Shown: in pieces, positions 35,027-43,638 of the stretch
Position numbering within the stretch: the first letter of the stretch is position 1
Layout of the letters: each line of letters begins with the position of its first letter
DNA from: Anaerolineaceae bacterium
Lineage (GTDB): Bacteria > Chloroflexota > Anaerolineae > Aggregatilineales > Phototrophicaceae
DNA length: 64,000 bases
Direction: 5' to 3'
NCBI GenBank assembly: GCA_028818375.1
Contig: JAPPOB010000005.1
Span: forward strand, 207,916-271,915
The notes under the pieces: model-generated
Databases searched by the model: none
Seen by the model: only the letters and a program-made list of their open reading frames with translations
Told to the model about the DNA's origin: nothing
Translations under genes and position numbers: made by a program

Positions 35027-36064
35027 TCACGACGCCGCCTCCAGTTTGGCGCCCTCGATCAGGCTGCCGTCATCGTTGTAGAGATGGCAGGCCACCTCAT
35101 GCCGCATCAACAGTTCCCGCAGGGGCGGGGCCTCGCTGCGGCAGCGCTCCATGACATGGGGGCAGCGCAACTGGAAGATACAGCCTGGCGGCGGGTTGCG
35201 CGGGTCATGCGTGATTCCCTCGGTAATCTTGAGCGGCTTGCGTTCCTTAAGCGAGGGGATTGACTCAATCAGCACCTGCGAATAGGGGTGCATGGGCTCG
35301 TCGAAGATGGTCTCCACCGGCGCCACCTCGACCAGCTTGCCCGCGTACATCACGGCGATGCGGTCCACCATCTGCGCCATCAGGCCCATGTCGTGGCCAA
35401 TCATGATCATCGAGACGCCCAGCGCCTGCTTGACGCGCAACATCGTTTGCGCGACCACGCGCTGCACGACCACGTCCAGCGCGCTGGTGGATTCGTCAGC
35501 GATAACCACCGTGGGATGCAGGGCGATGCCCATGGCGATGCACACGCGCTGCTTCATGCCGCCGCTCAGTTCGTGCGGGAACATGTTGTAGACGCGCTGC
35601 GGCAGGCCCACCATGCGGAACAGTTCCAGCACCCGCTCGCGCAGGGCTTCCTTGTCCTGCTTGCCTTCGTGCGCCTCGATGGCGTCCGTGATCTGCCGGT
35701 GAACGCGCATCGTCGGGTTCAGCGAATTCATCGCGCCCTGCGGAATCAGAGCCAGCTTGGTCCAGCGGATCTGGCGAAAGCTGCTGTCGTTCATGTGCAC
35801 CAGCTCGTCGCCATCCAGCGTGACGTCGCCTTCCACGATGCGGCCCGGCGGCTGCACCAGCTTGAGAATGCCGTAGGCGGCCGTCGACTTGCCGGAACCG
35901 GATTCGCCCACCAGGCCCAGGGTCTCGCCGTCGTAGAGGTCGAAGTCGATGCCGGCCACGGCGATGACGTCGCCGGTCGGCGTTTCGTAATGGACCCGTA
36001 AATTGCGGACTTCCAGCACCTTGCGCCGGCGACGCTGGACCTGCTCCGCGGGGATTTCGGCCAT
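35027..36064 (-). CDS. Oligopeptide/dipeptide-type ABC transporter ATPase (OppD/DppD-like)
   Basis: 345 residues. Walker A LGLVGESGSGKSTAAYGILK (about 50-69), Q-loop IPQGAMNSLNP, signature ELSGGMKQRVCIAMGIA, Walker B VVIADESTSALDVVVQ, switch His IGHDMGLMAQ, and the C-terminal CIFQLRCPHVMERC cysteine region. Pairs with the OppF-like ATPase. GGGAGACGAC precedes ATG. The start lies 19 nt after the permease stop. Confidence 0.93.
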   Translation of the reverse strand: MAEIPAEQVQRRRRKVLEVRNLRVHYETPTGDVIAVAGIDFDLYDGETLGLVGESGSGKSTAAYGILKLVQPPGRIVEGDVTLDGDELVHMNDSSFRQIRWTKLALIPQGAMNSLNPTMRVHRQITDAIEAHEGKQDKEALRERVLELFRMVGLPQRVYNMFPHELSGGMKQRVCIAMGIALHPTVVIADESTSALDVVVQRVVAQTMLRVKQALGVSMIMIGHDMGLMAQMVDRIAVMYAGKLVEVAPVETIFDEPMHPYSQVLIESIPSLKERKPLKITEGITHDPRNPPPGCIFQLRCPHVMERCRSEAPPLRELLMRHEVACHLYNDDGSLIEGAKLEAAS

Positions 36065-36083
36065 GTCGTCTCCCGTCCGTCCG

Positions 36084-37022
36084 CTATTGCCGCGTCGCCT
36101 TGCGCAGGCGCGGATTGGCGACCTCGTCGAGCCCCAGATTGATGAGCAGCAGGCCGATAAAAATTACGATCAGGATGATCGTTGGCAGGCCCCACCACCA
36201 CCACATGTCGCGCAATATGCCAGAGTTGTCGATCGCGTTCTGGATGGTGCGCCCGAGGGTCGGCAGGCGCTGCGGCCCCAGCCCCAGAATCTCAAGGCCG
36301 ACCGCCGCAAGAATCGAACCGGTCGTGTTGCCAATGAAGCTGGCCGCCAGGTAGGGCAGCAGGTTGGGCATCATTTCGCGGAACATGATGCTGCTGGTCG
36401 GCACACCGCTGAGTTGCGCCATCTTGACGTAGCCGCTTTCGCGCATGCTCATCACCTGCGCCCGAATCAGGCGCGTCGGTTGCGGCCAGGCGAAGAGCGA
36501 CAGCAAGACGGCCATCACCAGCAGGCTTTGCACCGGAATCAGGGACTGGATCACGATCAGCACCAGCAGACTGGGAATCGTGATCGTGATGTCCGCGCTG
36601 AGGCGGATGATGTCATCTGCCGTCCCGCCCAGAAAGCCGGAGGAAAAACCCAGAATGATGCCACCCAGCATGCCAAAGCCGGCCGCCACGAAACCCACCA
36701 GCAGCGAGTTGGGCGCGCCGACAATAATCAGCGACAGCATGTCGCGCCCGCTGTTGTCCGTCCCCAGCGGATGCAGGGGGTCGCCCCCCTCGCCGCGCAT
36801 GTTTTCGAAGCCCACGGGCGGAAGATTCAGCGGCGACCGGCCCACGTAGGCCAGGTCGATGTCGCGCAGCATGGGGCCGAAGATGCCCATCAAAATGATG
36901 CTGCCGACCATCATGACGCCGACCACCAGCTTGATGTTAAGCCAGGGATTGTCGAAGCGATTCAGGCGCCCTGCCTTGCGGGGTGCGGCGAGCGATGCAG
37001 TTTGTCCCGTGGCGGCGCCCAT
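36084..37022 (-). CDS. Oligopeptide/dipeptide-type ABC transporter permease (OppC/DppC-like)
   Basis: 312 residues, about six membrane segments. Seen: the OppC N-terminal segment LNIKLVVGVMMVGSIILMGI, HPLGTDNSGRDMLSLIIVGA (the diagnostic HxLGTDxxGRD), SLLVGFVAAGFGMLGGIILG, and the EAA-type loop SGYVKMAQLSGVPTSSIMFR. ATG 37022 is 1 nt from the stop of the OppB-like gene, so translation is probably coupled. Confidence 0.93.
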   Translation of the reverse strand: MGAATGQTASLAAPRKAGRLNRFDNPWLNIKLVVGVMMVGSIILMGIFGPMLRDIDLAYVGRSPLNLPPVGFENMRGEGGDPLHPLGTDNSGRDMLSLIIVGAPNSLLVGFVAAGFGMLGGIILGFSSGFLGGTADDIIRLSADITITIPSLLVLIVIQSLIPVQSLLVMAVLLSLFAWPQPTRLIRAQVMSMRESGYVKMAQLSGVPTSSIMFREMMPNLLPYLAASFIGNTTGSILAAVGLEILGLGPQRLPTLGRTIQNAIDNSGILRDMWWWWGLPTIILIVIFIGLLLINLGLDEVANPRLRKATRQ

Positions 37023-37023
37023 G

Positions 37024-38034
37024 TCAGTTGCCCTCCAGCGAAATGCGCGGATCGATGAGCGGGTAGATCAGGTCGATGACCAGCACCGATACCGCGGTAA
37101 ACAGGATGACGACGAAGGAGGTGCCCTGGATGGTGTTGTAGTCCTGGTTGCGGATCGACGTGTAGATCAGGGTGCCGATACCGCGGTAGGAGAAAATCGC
37201 CTCCACCAGAATCTGCCCGGCCACCAGCGTCCGCAGGGCGATCGCCAGGGCCGTCACCTGGGGCAGGATGGCGTTGCGCACCTGGTAGCGATACAGCACG
37301 TAAAAGGGCGGCAGACCCTTGGCGTCGGCCAGAGTCATGTAGTCCTCACCCTCCGTGGTCACCATCATGCCGCGCATGCCCAGGGTCCAGAAGCCGAAGG
37401 ACACGATCACCAGCGAGGCCACCGGCAGGATGCCATGGTGAATCAGGCTGGAGATGAACTCGATGGTGAAGGAGGGTTGCATGCCGCGGCCAAAAGGCCC
37501 GGAAATGGGAAAGAGTTTCATGCGAAAGGCGAAGACGAAGATGAACACCAGCCCCGCCAGCACCGACGGCAGGGAGGTGAAGATCATCGTCATCGGGATG
37601 AAGGCCTTCAACGGGCCGGGCGTCCGCCGCCAGGCCAGCAGCGCGCCGAAAAGGTTGCCGATGAAGAAAATCAACGGCAGCGTCACCAGACCCAGGCCGA
37701 TGGACCAGGGCAACGCCCGTGCGATCAGTTCGTTCACCTGCGCCGGAAAGGCGATCAGCGAGGGGCCAAAATTGAAAGTCAGCAGGTTGCCCAGAAACTT
37801 GACGTACTGGACGGGGATCGGATCATTGAGGCCGAAATATTCTTTCCAGCCCTCAATGATGGCGTCCTGATTTTCCACGACGCCCATGCTGGCCGACGCC
37901 TGGGCCACCATCGCCGAGATGGGATCGCCCGGCGCCAGGCGCGCCACCAGAAAAATAATCGTTATGGATACCCAGACCGTCAGCAAAAAGATGACGACAC
38001 GCCGAATGATGTAGTTGAGTGTCAGGCCGCCCAT
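37024..38034 (-). CDS. Oligopeptide/dipeptide-type ABC transporter permease (OppB/DppB-like)
   Basis: 336 residues. Seen: YIIRRVVIFLLTVWVSITII (first membrane helix), LAPGDPISAMVAQ (the RxxPGDP-like signature of OppB), GLNDPIPVQYVKFLGNLL, and the EAA-type loop EDYMTLADAKGLPPFYVLYR followed by YQVRNAILPQVTALA. First permease of the operon, 135 nt after the SBP stop; that gap holds a strong hairpin. Confidence 0.93.
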   Translation of the reverse strand: MGGLTLNYIIRRVVIFLLTVWVSITIIFLVARLAPGDPISAMVAQASASMGVVENQDAIIEGWKEYFGLNDPIPVQYVKFLGNLLTFNFGPSLIAFPAQVNELIARALPWSIGLGLVTLPLIFFIGNLFGALLAWRRTPGPLKAFIPMTMIFTSLPSVLAGLVFIFVFAFRMKLFPISGPFGRGMQPSFTIEFISSLIHHGILPVASLVIVSFGFWTLGMRGMMVTTEGEDYMTLADAKGLPPFYVLYRYQVRNAILPQVTALAIALRTLVAGQILVEAIFSYRGIGTLIYTSIRNQDYNTIQGTSFVVILFTAVSVLVIDLIYPLIDPRISLEGN

Positions 38035-38069
38035 GTTGGCCTCCCTGCGCCCGAGTCTTCCCTGTGGCG

Positions 38070-38095
38070 GATCGGGGCGCCAGCGCGCCCCGATC
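38070..38095 (-). other. Strong stem-loop between Opp-type SBP and permease genes
   Basis: GATCGGGGCGC-cagc-GCGCCCCGATC: a perfect 11-bp stem with a 4-nt loop. It lies 75 nt after the SBP stop and 36 nt before the OppB start, without a T-run. The likely role is partial termination or mRNA 3'-end protection of the SBP message. A similar arrangement exists in the sugar transporter operon. Confidence 0.75.
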
Positions 38096-38169
38096 GCCTG
38101 GCCCGGGAAAGGGCTGCGCGCCGGTTGGCGCTCACCCTCTCCCGGAGAGATTATCGCAAATCAGCCGAA

Positions 38170-39957
38170 TTACGAACCGGCCTTGCGCAGATTCTGGATG
38201 ATCTGGTGCGTGGAATGCCACCAGGTCGCCGGATGGTTGAAGTTGTTCTCGGCCGTCGGCCAGCCTTCCCAGTAGGTGGTGTTGAAGGGGATCAGCTTCT
38301 TGGCCTGGGTGATCGGCAGCGAGACCAGCTCGTTGTACCAGATCTCGTAGGCTTCCTCGAAGAGCGGCAGGATCGCCGGATCACCGAGCGGCAGCACGCC
38401 GATCTGGTCCACCAGCTCACTGTAGCGGGCGTTGCCCTCACCCTGCCAGCGGTTCAGGAGGTTGTTGCCGACCACGCGCTCGCCAACCGGCGCGTACCAC
38501 TTGCCGTTGTCGCGGTCCATGGAAGCCCAGGGCTCATTGACGCTGCCGCACTGGTCCCAGTCACCGGTGGCCTCGAAGTTGCCGAGGGCCTTGTTGTCGT
38601 TCCAGCTGCCACCGGCCACGTTGGTCTGGGTGGCGGCGATGCCGGCGGCACGCCACTGTTCAACGACGTTCTCGGCAATACGGCGCTTCTCGATGAAGCC
38701 CTCATGCGTCTGGATGTCGATCGCCAGCTCCTGGCCATCCTTCTCGTAGATGCCGGCGTCGTTCATGGTGTAACCGGCGCCTTCGATGAGCGCCTGGGCG
38801 GCGGCCACGTCAGCGTCGAAGTTCATGGTCATACCCAGCTCGGCGAGTCGGTTGATGTACGGGTCGATGATGCCGCCGTACTCAACGAACATGCTCTGCG
38901 AGGGGATGGTCGTACCTTCGTAGGCGATGCGCACGACGTCGTTGCGGCTGGTGGCGTGGTTCAACGCCCAGCGCATGTCGGCGCTGCCCCAGGGCTCGAC
39001 GGCGTGGTTGACGGAGATGCGGCGCGGGCAGGGATCCAGCCATGCGAAGGGCATGCCGGCCTGCCAGGCGATCACCTTGTCGTTCTGGTTCTGGATGGCC
39101 TCGAAAGCGCCAAGGGTGATGTCCATCACGCTGTCCAGCTCGTTGTTGATCGTCAGCAGCGAGCGGATGTCGTCGTTGCCGGTCTGCACCCAGATCAGGC
39201 GCTGCGGCTGCGGCAGCGGGAAGGTGCCGGTCGCGGCGCCCCACCAGTTGTCGTCACGGTCGTAGACGAATTCGTTCTCGCTGGCGCTGACCATCTTGTA
39301 GGGGCCGCTGCCCAGCGGGTAACCCTTCTCAAGGTCAAAGTTGGAGAACTCGTAGACGTTCTCGACCATGCTCCAGATGTGCTCGGGCACCACCTGGAAG
39401 CTGCCGCCGATGCGCACCGAGAAGAAGTCCAGCTGGAAGCGCGGGTTGGGACGGTTCAGGGTGACCTGCGCCGTCAGATCATCGATCTTCTCAACGCCCG
39501 AGACCCAGTCCTGGAAAGCGCCGGCGCGATACAGGCGGGCGGTCTCGTCGTCCAGCAGCATCTGCAGCGTGAAGACGAAGTCATCGGCCGTGACGGCCTC
39601 GCCGTCCTGCCAGTAGGCGCCGTCGCGCAGCGTCAGCGTCCACACGGTCTGGCTCTCATCCGCCACGAAGCTCTCACCCAGCCAGGGCTGGATGACGCCG
39701 GTCTCGTAGTTCAGGATAAAGAGCGGCTCGTAGACCGACTGGCCGGTACCGGTGTTACCGCCGGCCGCGCCGAGGCTGTGGCCGAAGAAGATGTTGTGGT
39801 TGAAGGGGTTCGGGTTGGTCGGGTTACTGCCGTCCACATCGAAGATCACGGTGTCCTCACGCGGGACCTCCATCATCTGCGCGGAGACCATGCTGACGGT
39901 CAGGGTGACCAGCAGCGCCACGGTCAGCAGCAGCAAAAGTGCGCGATTGATTCTCAT
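38170..39957 (-). CDS. Extracellular substrate-binding protein, SBP family 5 (oligopeptide/nickel type)
   Basis: 595 residues. Signal peptide RINRALLLLLTVALLVTLTV then SMVSAQ (cleavage about residue 27), no lipobox. Family-5 hallmarks: GQSVYEPLFILNYETGVIQP, LGESFVADESQTVWTLTLRD, GAYWQDGEAVTADDFVFTLQ, YPLGSGPYKMVS and DMRWALNHATSRNDVVRIAY. AGGAAA lies 6 nt before ATG 39957; the frame extends to 40032 without signal-peptide character. Ligand: peptides, but family-5 proteins also bind oligosaccharides, and the AraR-like regulator upstream favours a sugar or opine (inference). Confidence 0.93.
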   Translation of the reverse strand: MRINRALLLLLTVALLVTLTVSMVSAQMMEVPREDTVIFDVDGSNPTNPNPFNHNIFFGHSLGAAGGNTGTGQSVYEPLFILNYETGVIQPWLGESFVADESQTVWTLTLRDGAYWQDGEAVTADDFVFTLQMLLDDETARLYRAGAFQDWVSGVEKIDDLTAQVTLNRPNPRFQLDFFSVRIGGSFQVVPEHIWSMVENVYEFSNFDLEKGYPLGSGPYKMVSASENEFVYDRDDNWWGAATGTFPLPQPQRLIWVQTGNDDIRSLLTINNELDSVMDITLGAFEAIQNQNDKVIAWQAGMPFAWLDPCPRRISVNHAVEPWGSADMRWALNHATSRNDVVRIAYEGTTIPSQSMFVEYGGIIDPYINRLAELGMTMNFDADVAAAQALIEGAGYTMNDAGIYEKDGQELAIDIQTHEGFIEKRRIAENVVEQWRAAGIAATQTNVAGGSWNDNKALGNFEATGDWDQCGSVNEPWASMDRDNGKWYAPVGERVVGNNLLNRWQGEGNARYSELVDQIGVLPLGDPAILPLFEEAYEIWYNELVSLPITQAKKLIPFNTTYWEGWPTAENNFNHPATWWHSTHQIIQNLRKAGS

Positions 39958-40034
39958 GATGTTTCCTGCTCCTCTGTCATGTCTGACGAAATCATGAATC
40001 CGGTCGTTGTTCGGCGTTGCACCTCCCGACAATC

Positions 40035-41207
40035 CTAAACAGGTCGTTTATTCAGATCGTGACGATCTGCGAGTCTGGCAGTGGTTGCGCGTTCATGTAG
40101 CGTGACCGGGATGCGCAGCGTGCGCGGCGCCACGCTGATGCCGTCCATGCGTTCCAGCAGCAACTCGAAGGAACTGCGGCCGATTGTCTGAAAGTCCTGC
40201 GCCACTGTCGTCAGCGGTGTCTCCATCAGGGCGCTGAATTCGACGTTGTCGAAACCCACAACGGAAAGGTCGCAGGGCACCTGGATTTGCAGCGCCTGCG
40301 CCGCCCGCAGGACAAGCAGGGCCAACAGGTCGTTGATGGCGAAAACCGCCGTCGGTCGCTCTTCCGCAAGGCGCTCCATCAGATATCGCATGGGCGGGCT
40401 GGCCGGGTCGTTGCCAAAATGCAGCGCGCGCTCGGTCGAGAGTTCGACCCTGGTGGGCATCACCCACACCATTCCCTCCCCGGCGCTGGCCGCCTGCAGG
40501 GCATCCCGGTAACCTTGGATGCGCTCGGCCACCGTCGTCAGCCCGGCCATTTCATGGGTCACGCACACGATGCGCCGGTGCCCCAGAGCCAGCAGGTGAG
40601 CCAGCGCCAGGGAAGCGCCGCCATAGTTGTCGCTGGTGACGACGTCGCCCGTCAGAGCCGGCGAGTCACGGTCCATGAGCACCAGTGGCGGCAGGCTGAC
40701 GTCGTCAAGGGTCGGGCCTGCGCCCTCGTCGCGGGCATTGACGCAGGACCAGAGCAGCGCGCCGCTGAACTGTTGCGCCGAAAGCTGGCCAAGAACGCGC
40801 CGTTGCTCGCGACAACTTCCACGGGTGTTGTAAAAAACGACGTGGCAATCATTGCTGCTCGCCGCCGCTTCAACCCCTTTCAGCAACTCCCATTCGCGTT
40901 CGCTTTCAAAGTCGCTGATGACAAAGGCCACGAGCCGTTTCTGGCGGTTTTCCGGCGCGGGTTCGGCCACAAAGGTGCCGCGCCCTGGAATGCGCTCAAT
41001 CAACCCCTCGTGGCGCGCGTCACTGTAGGCCTGCCGCACCGTGCTGCGGCTGATGTTCAGATGGCGATGCAACTGGTTCTCGGAAGGGAGGCGGGCGCCC
41101 GGTTTCCATTGCCCGGAGAAAACGAGATTTCGCAACTGCCGCTGCAACTGGGTGTGCAAGGGCACAAAACTGTCGTGGTCGACATGAAGGTCGTCAAAAC
41201 CGGCCAT
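40035..41207 (-). CDS. GntR-HTH / LacI-type effector domain hybrid regulator (AraR-like)
   Basis: 390 residues. Residues about 14-80 are a GntR winged helix (PLHTQLQRQLRNLVFSGQWK, ARLPSENQLHRHLNISRSTV, GLIERIPGRGTFV). Residues about 90-375 are a LacI/PBP1 effector domain (VAFVISDFESERE, SGALLWSCVNA, VLMDRDSP, GGASLALAHLLALGHRRIVC, TAVFAINDLLALLVLRAA, SVVGFDNVEFSALMETPLTT). This hybrid is that of AraR, a sugar-responsive repressor. It lies 77 nt upstream of the Opp-type SBP gene in the same direction and probably controls the importer and itself. A TGTA-gg-TACA operator lies 33 nt upstream of its ATG. Confidence 0.9.
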   Translation of the reverse strand: MAGFDDLHVDHDSFVPLHTQLQRQLRNLVFSGQWKPGARLPSENQLHRHLNISRSTVRQAYSDARHEGLIERIPGRGTFVAEPAPENRQKRLVAFVISDFESEREWELLKGVEAAASSNDCHVVFYNTRGSCREQRRVLGQLSAQQFSGALLWSCVNARDEGAGPTLDDVSLPPLVLMDRDSPALTGDVVTSDNYGGASLALAHLLALGHRRIVCVTHEMAGLTTVAERIQGYRDALQAASAGEGMVWVMPTRVELSTERALHFGNDPASPPMRYLMERLAEERPTAVFAINDLLALLVLRAAQALQIQVPCDLSVVGFDNVEFSALMETPLTTVAQDFQTIGRSSFELLLERMDGISVAPRTLRIPVTLHERATTARLADRHDLNKRPV

Positions 41208-41238
41208 TAATACCCGTCACGTCAAGAATAACTGTATC

Positions 41239-41256
41239 AACCTGTAGGTACAGGAC
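41239..41256. promoter_or_regulatory. AraR-like operator upstream of the GntR/LacI regulator
   Basis: CCTGTA-gg-TACAGG (core 41241-41254) is an inverted repeat with a 2-nt centre. Known AraR boxes have the form TTGTACGTACAA; the shared half-site TGTA and its TACA partner fit the hybrid regulator encoded beside it. Location 33 nt before the regulator ATG suggests autoregulation. Confidence 0.55.
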
Positions 41257-41349
41257 AGATTAACCGGCGAGACAGGGACATGCAAGGGTAAATCCAGGTA
41301 GAGGCAAGGCCCCAACACTCTCCTGCCTTGTGATTACTGTGGCACGGCC

Positions 41350-41372
41350 TGCGCGCCGGAGAGCGGCGCGCA
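41350..41372 (-). terminator. Hairpin downstream of the RraA-like gene
   Basis: TGCGCGCC and GGCGCGCA form an 8-bp perfect stem 25 nt after the RraA stop on the minus strand. No T-run; terminator by position. Confidence 0.4.
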
Positions 41373-41397
41373 AGGGCGGAAAGGGGGCGGGAAAGCC

Positions 41398-42132
41398 TTA
41401 TCCCGCCCGTCGCGTCACGCGCTGCTGCAACGCCGACTGCATGCGCCCCATTTCCTGGCGCGCCTCGGCGTACTGGTCAAGCGAAAGGTCATCCTGCGCC
41501 AGGGCGTCCAGCACGACCCGTTCGCAGTCCACAAACTCCTGGCCAATTTCTGCCGCCTCTACCGCAATTTCTTTCGGGATGCTGGTCACCCCGTTAAGGT
41601 CGCCGTGCAGCAGATCATTGGCATACACCGCCAGGCCGCCCACCTGCACCGGCGCGTGCAGCGCGCTCATGGTGATGTAGCCGTGCGAGCAGTTGACGCC
41701 GTCGGTAAACACCGGGAAGCCGATCTCGCGCACCTGGTCCAGGTCGCGCCCCGGCCCGCTGGAGATCAGCCCGACCGCGCCAAACTTCTGGTAGCTGGTG
41801 CACATCACCTCGCCGAAGGTCGCCGCAAGGGGCGGGTCGTCCAGGTCCTGAAAGACCACGACGGCCGGGCCGTCCAGATCGCCGAAGGCGCGAATCTGGT
41901 CGTCCAGACCGGCGTAATCCGCACTCTTCTGGCGATGATCGTAACTGGTGCGGCAACTGATCGTGGAGGCGAAACCGACCATCGGTTTCATCTCTGGGAA
42001 GGCCGCCCGGATAGTGCGGTCCATGAAACCCTGGTTGCGGGGGCGGACTTCAAAGAGCTCGATGATGTTGCAGATCGTGGGCGTATCGAATTCCTGCAAC
42101 CGGGCCAGCACTGCGGGCGTGATGCCGCTCAT
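41398..42132 (-). CDS. RraA-family protein (aldolase/demethylmenaquinone methyltransferase-like)
   Basis: 244 residues, slightly longer than RraA (about 160) and close to HMG/CHA aldolase-like and oxaloacetate-decarboxylase members. Seen: FDTPTICNIIELFEVRPRNQ, DLDGPAVVVFQDLDDPPLAA followed by TFGEVM (the Mg-binding G..GE region), AVGLISSGPGRDLDQVREIG (the DGxxRD-like catalytic region, here GPGRDLD), PVFTDGVNCSHGY and HGDLNGVTSIPKEIAVEAAE. Likely cleaves a 4-hydroxy-2-oxoacid or decarboxylates oxaloacetate (family). AAGGA lies 7 nt before ATG 42132. The transporter gene lies 109 nt upstream. Confidence 0.8.
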   Translation of the reverse strand: MSGITPAVLARLQEFDTPTICNIIELFEVRPRNQGFMDRTIRAAFPEMKPMVGFASTISCRTSYDHRQKSADYAGLDDQIRAFGDLDGPAVVVFQDLDDPPLAATFGEVMCTSYQKFGAVGLISSGPGRDLDQVREIGFPVFTDGVNCSHGYITMSALHAPVQVGGLAVYANDLLHGDLNGVTSIPKEIAVEAAEIGQEFVDCERVVLDALAQDDLSLDQYAEARQEMGRMQSALQQRVTRRAG

Positions 42133-42240
42133 GATTTTTCCTTTCACCGCCATAGGAAGCGCGCCGCAGTGTAACCCGCCCGCGACCGGGTAGCCATGTC
42201 TGTTGCGCCGGATTGTTGTCGCTTGCCGGGGTGAGCGGCG

Positions 42241-43581
42241 TCAGTCGAGCGAGCCGGCCTCGGCCAGTACCTGCGCAGGAACCTGGCGCAGATCGCGTGC
42301 GCCAACCCGCGACAGCGCGTGCAGCGCCAGCGCCAGGCCGGCCATTTCAATGAGGAAGACGGCGGCGTAGGCCAGGGACTCGCCGGCGCCGAAGAGCAGC
42401 GCCAGGTCGCGCAGCATGCCTCCGCCGGCGACTCCCGCGCCGCGCGCCAGGGTGACGACCAGGGTCCAGAAGCCGAGGAAGGCGCCGGCGCGGCCCTCCG
42501 GGCTCAAATCCATCATCAGGCCCAGGGTGCCGATGTTCCACAGGCCCAGACCCAGGCCCATCAGGACCAGGCCGGGCGTGACGAGATGGCGCGATCCGGT
42601 CAGCGACGCGAGGGCGAAGAGCGCGAAACTGAGGATCAGGAGCAGCACGCCGCCGACAGACAGGCGCGTATTGTTAAAGGGACGAAAGCGGCGCAGCAGG
42701 ACCAGGGCCAGCAATGACCCGACGATCGACATGCCGCCCCACCAGGCGGCGAAGCGGGTCGTCTGCTCCACCCCCATGTCAAAGACCTCGGCGCCGAAGG
42801 GCTCCAGCACCAGGTCCTGAACAAAGGCGAAGGCCATGGACAGCACCAGGTAAAGGAGGAACCAGCGCGTTTGCGCCTGGCGCCAGACCCGTTGCAGGTC
42901 CGCGCGCATGGAAGTCTGCGCTGCGGGCGTTGTGGAGCGGGCGCCGCGGTGCCGTTGCTCCTCACCCAGCAGCGCGAAGAACCACAAGCCGCCCAGCAGC
43001 AGCGCCGCGATCACAAAGAACCGCGCAAGGCCGTCCGGGTCGAGACCGCTGGCGCCTTCGCCCTCGGGCAGCAGGACCGAAAACAACACGCCGCCGATCG
43101 TGAAGCCCAGGAGCAGGAAGGTCCACACCAGGCCAACGGCGCGGCCGCGCTGCGAAGCGCTGGCGCGATCATGGATGAGGGCGAGGAAGGTGCTGCCGGA
43201 AACCGAGATGCCGAAGCTGAAGAGCAGCAGCGACAGGGTGATCACCAGCCACATGAGCGCCGCGTCCGACGTGCCGCGGGCCAGCGAGGCCGTCGCCAGG
43301 CCGAGGGCGAAGAGGCTGAAGGCCATCAACATACGGCCGGCCCAGATCCAGGTCAGGCGGCGGTAACCGCCCAGGCGCTGCGCATCCGACATGCGCCCGG
43401 CCCACAAGCCCAGCGGCGCCAGAAAGTAGCGCAGACCGAGCAACAGCCCGACCGGCGTGGCGCTGTAGCCAAGATCGCTGATCATGACGCGGTTCCACAA
43501 CCCGGTGGTCAGCACGTCGGCCATGCCCGAGCCGAGGTGGAAGAGGCCGTATTTCAGGTTGCGTAAAACGGAAAGGCCCAT
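42241..43581 (-). CDS. PucC/BCD-family MFS transporter
   Basis: 446 residues, about 12 membrane segments. Signature of the bacteriochlorophyll-delivery (PucC/LhaA) MFS branch: GLWNRVMISDLGYSATPVGL, LRYFLAPLGLWAGRMSDAQR, YRRLTWIWAGRMLMAF, then FVQDLVLEPFGAEVFDMGVE (the PucC-type QDxxLEPFGGEVF motif) and QTTRFAAWWGGMSIVGSLLA. Members occur in phototrophs but also in non-phototrophs. No photosynthesis gene is nearby, so the cargo is unknown. Starts at ATG 43581 under a near-consensus promoter. Confidence 0.82.
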   Translation of the reverse strand: MGLSVLRNLKYGLFHLGSGMADVLTTGLWNRVMISDLGYSATPVGLLLGLRYFLAPLGLWAGRMSDAQRLGGYRRLTWIWAGRMLMAFSLFALGLATASLARGTSDAALMWLVITLSLLLFSFGISVSGSTFLALIHDRASASQRGRAVGLVWTFLLLGFTIGGVLFSVLLPEGEGASGLDPDGLARFFVIAALLLGGLWFFALLGEEQRHRGARSTTPAAQTSMRADLQRVWRQAQTRWFLLYLVLSMAFAFVQDLVLEPFGAEVFDMGVEQTTRFAAWWGGMSIVGSLLALVLLRRFRPFNNTRLSVGGVLLLILSFALFALASLTGSRHLVTPGLVLMGLGLGLWNIGTLGLMMDLSPEGRAGAFLGFWTLVVTLARGAGVAGGGMLRDLALLFGAGESLAYAAVFLIEMAGLALALHALSRVGARDLRQVPAQVLAEAGSLD

Positions 43582-43609
43582 GCGACTTTCAGGGGGTTAC
43601 TTGTGCAAA

Positions 43610-43638
43610 ATAGTACAAAGAGCCGCCCACCCTGTCAA
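43610..43638 (-). promoter_or_regulatory. Near-consensus sigma70 promoter of the PucC-like gene
   Basis: Perfect TTGACA, exactly 17 nt, TACTAT, ending 28 nt before ATG 43581. The -35 overlaps the stop codon of the DUF402 gene, so the transporter is transcribed independently. Confidence 0.75.

Noticed and set aside
36859-40038. A 1059-codon plus-strand open frame antisense to the importer genes
   Set aside because: It is an artefact of high third-position GC. The minus-strand genes OppB, OppC and SBP in the same span have all family motifs, while this translation is low-complexity His/Arg/Gly/Val with no recognisable domain.
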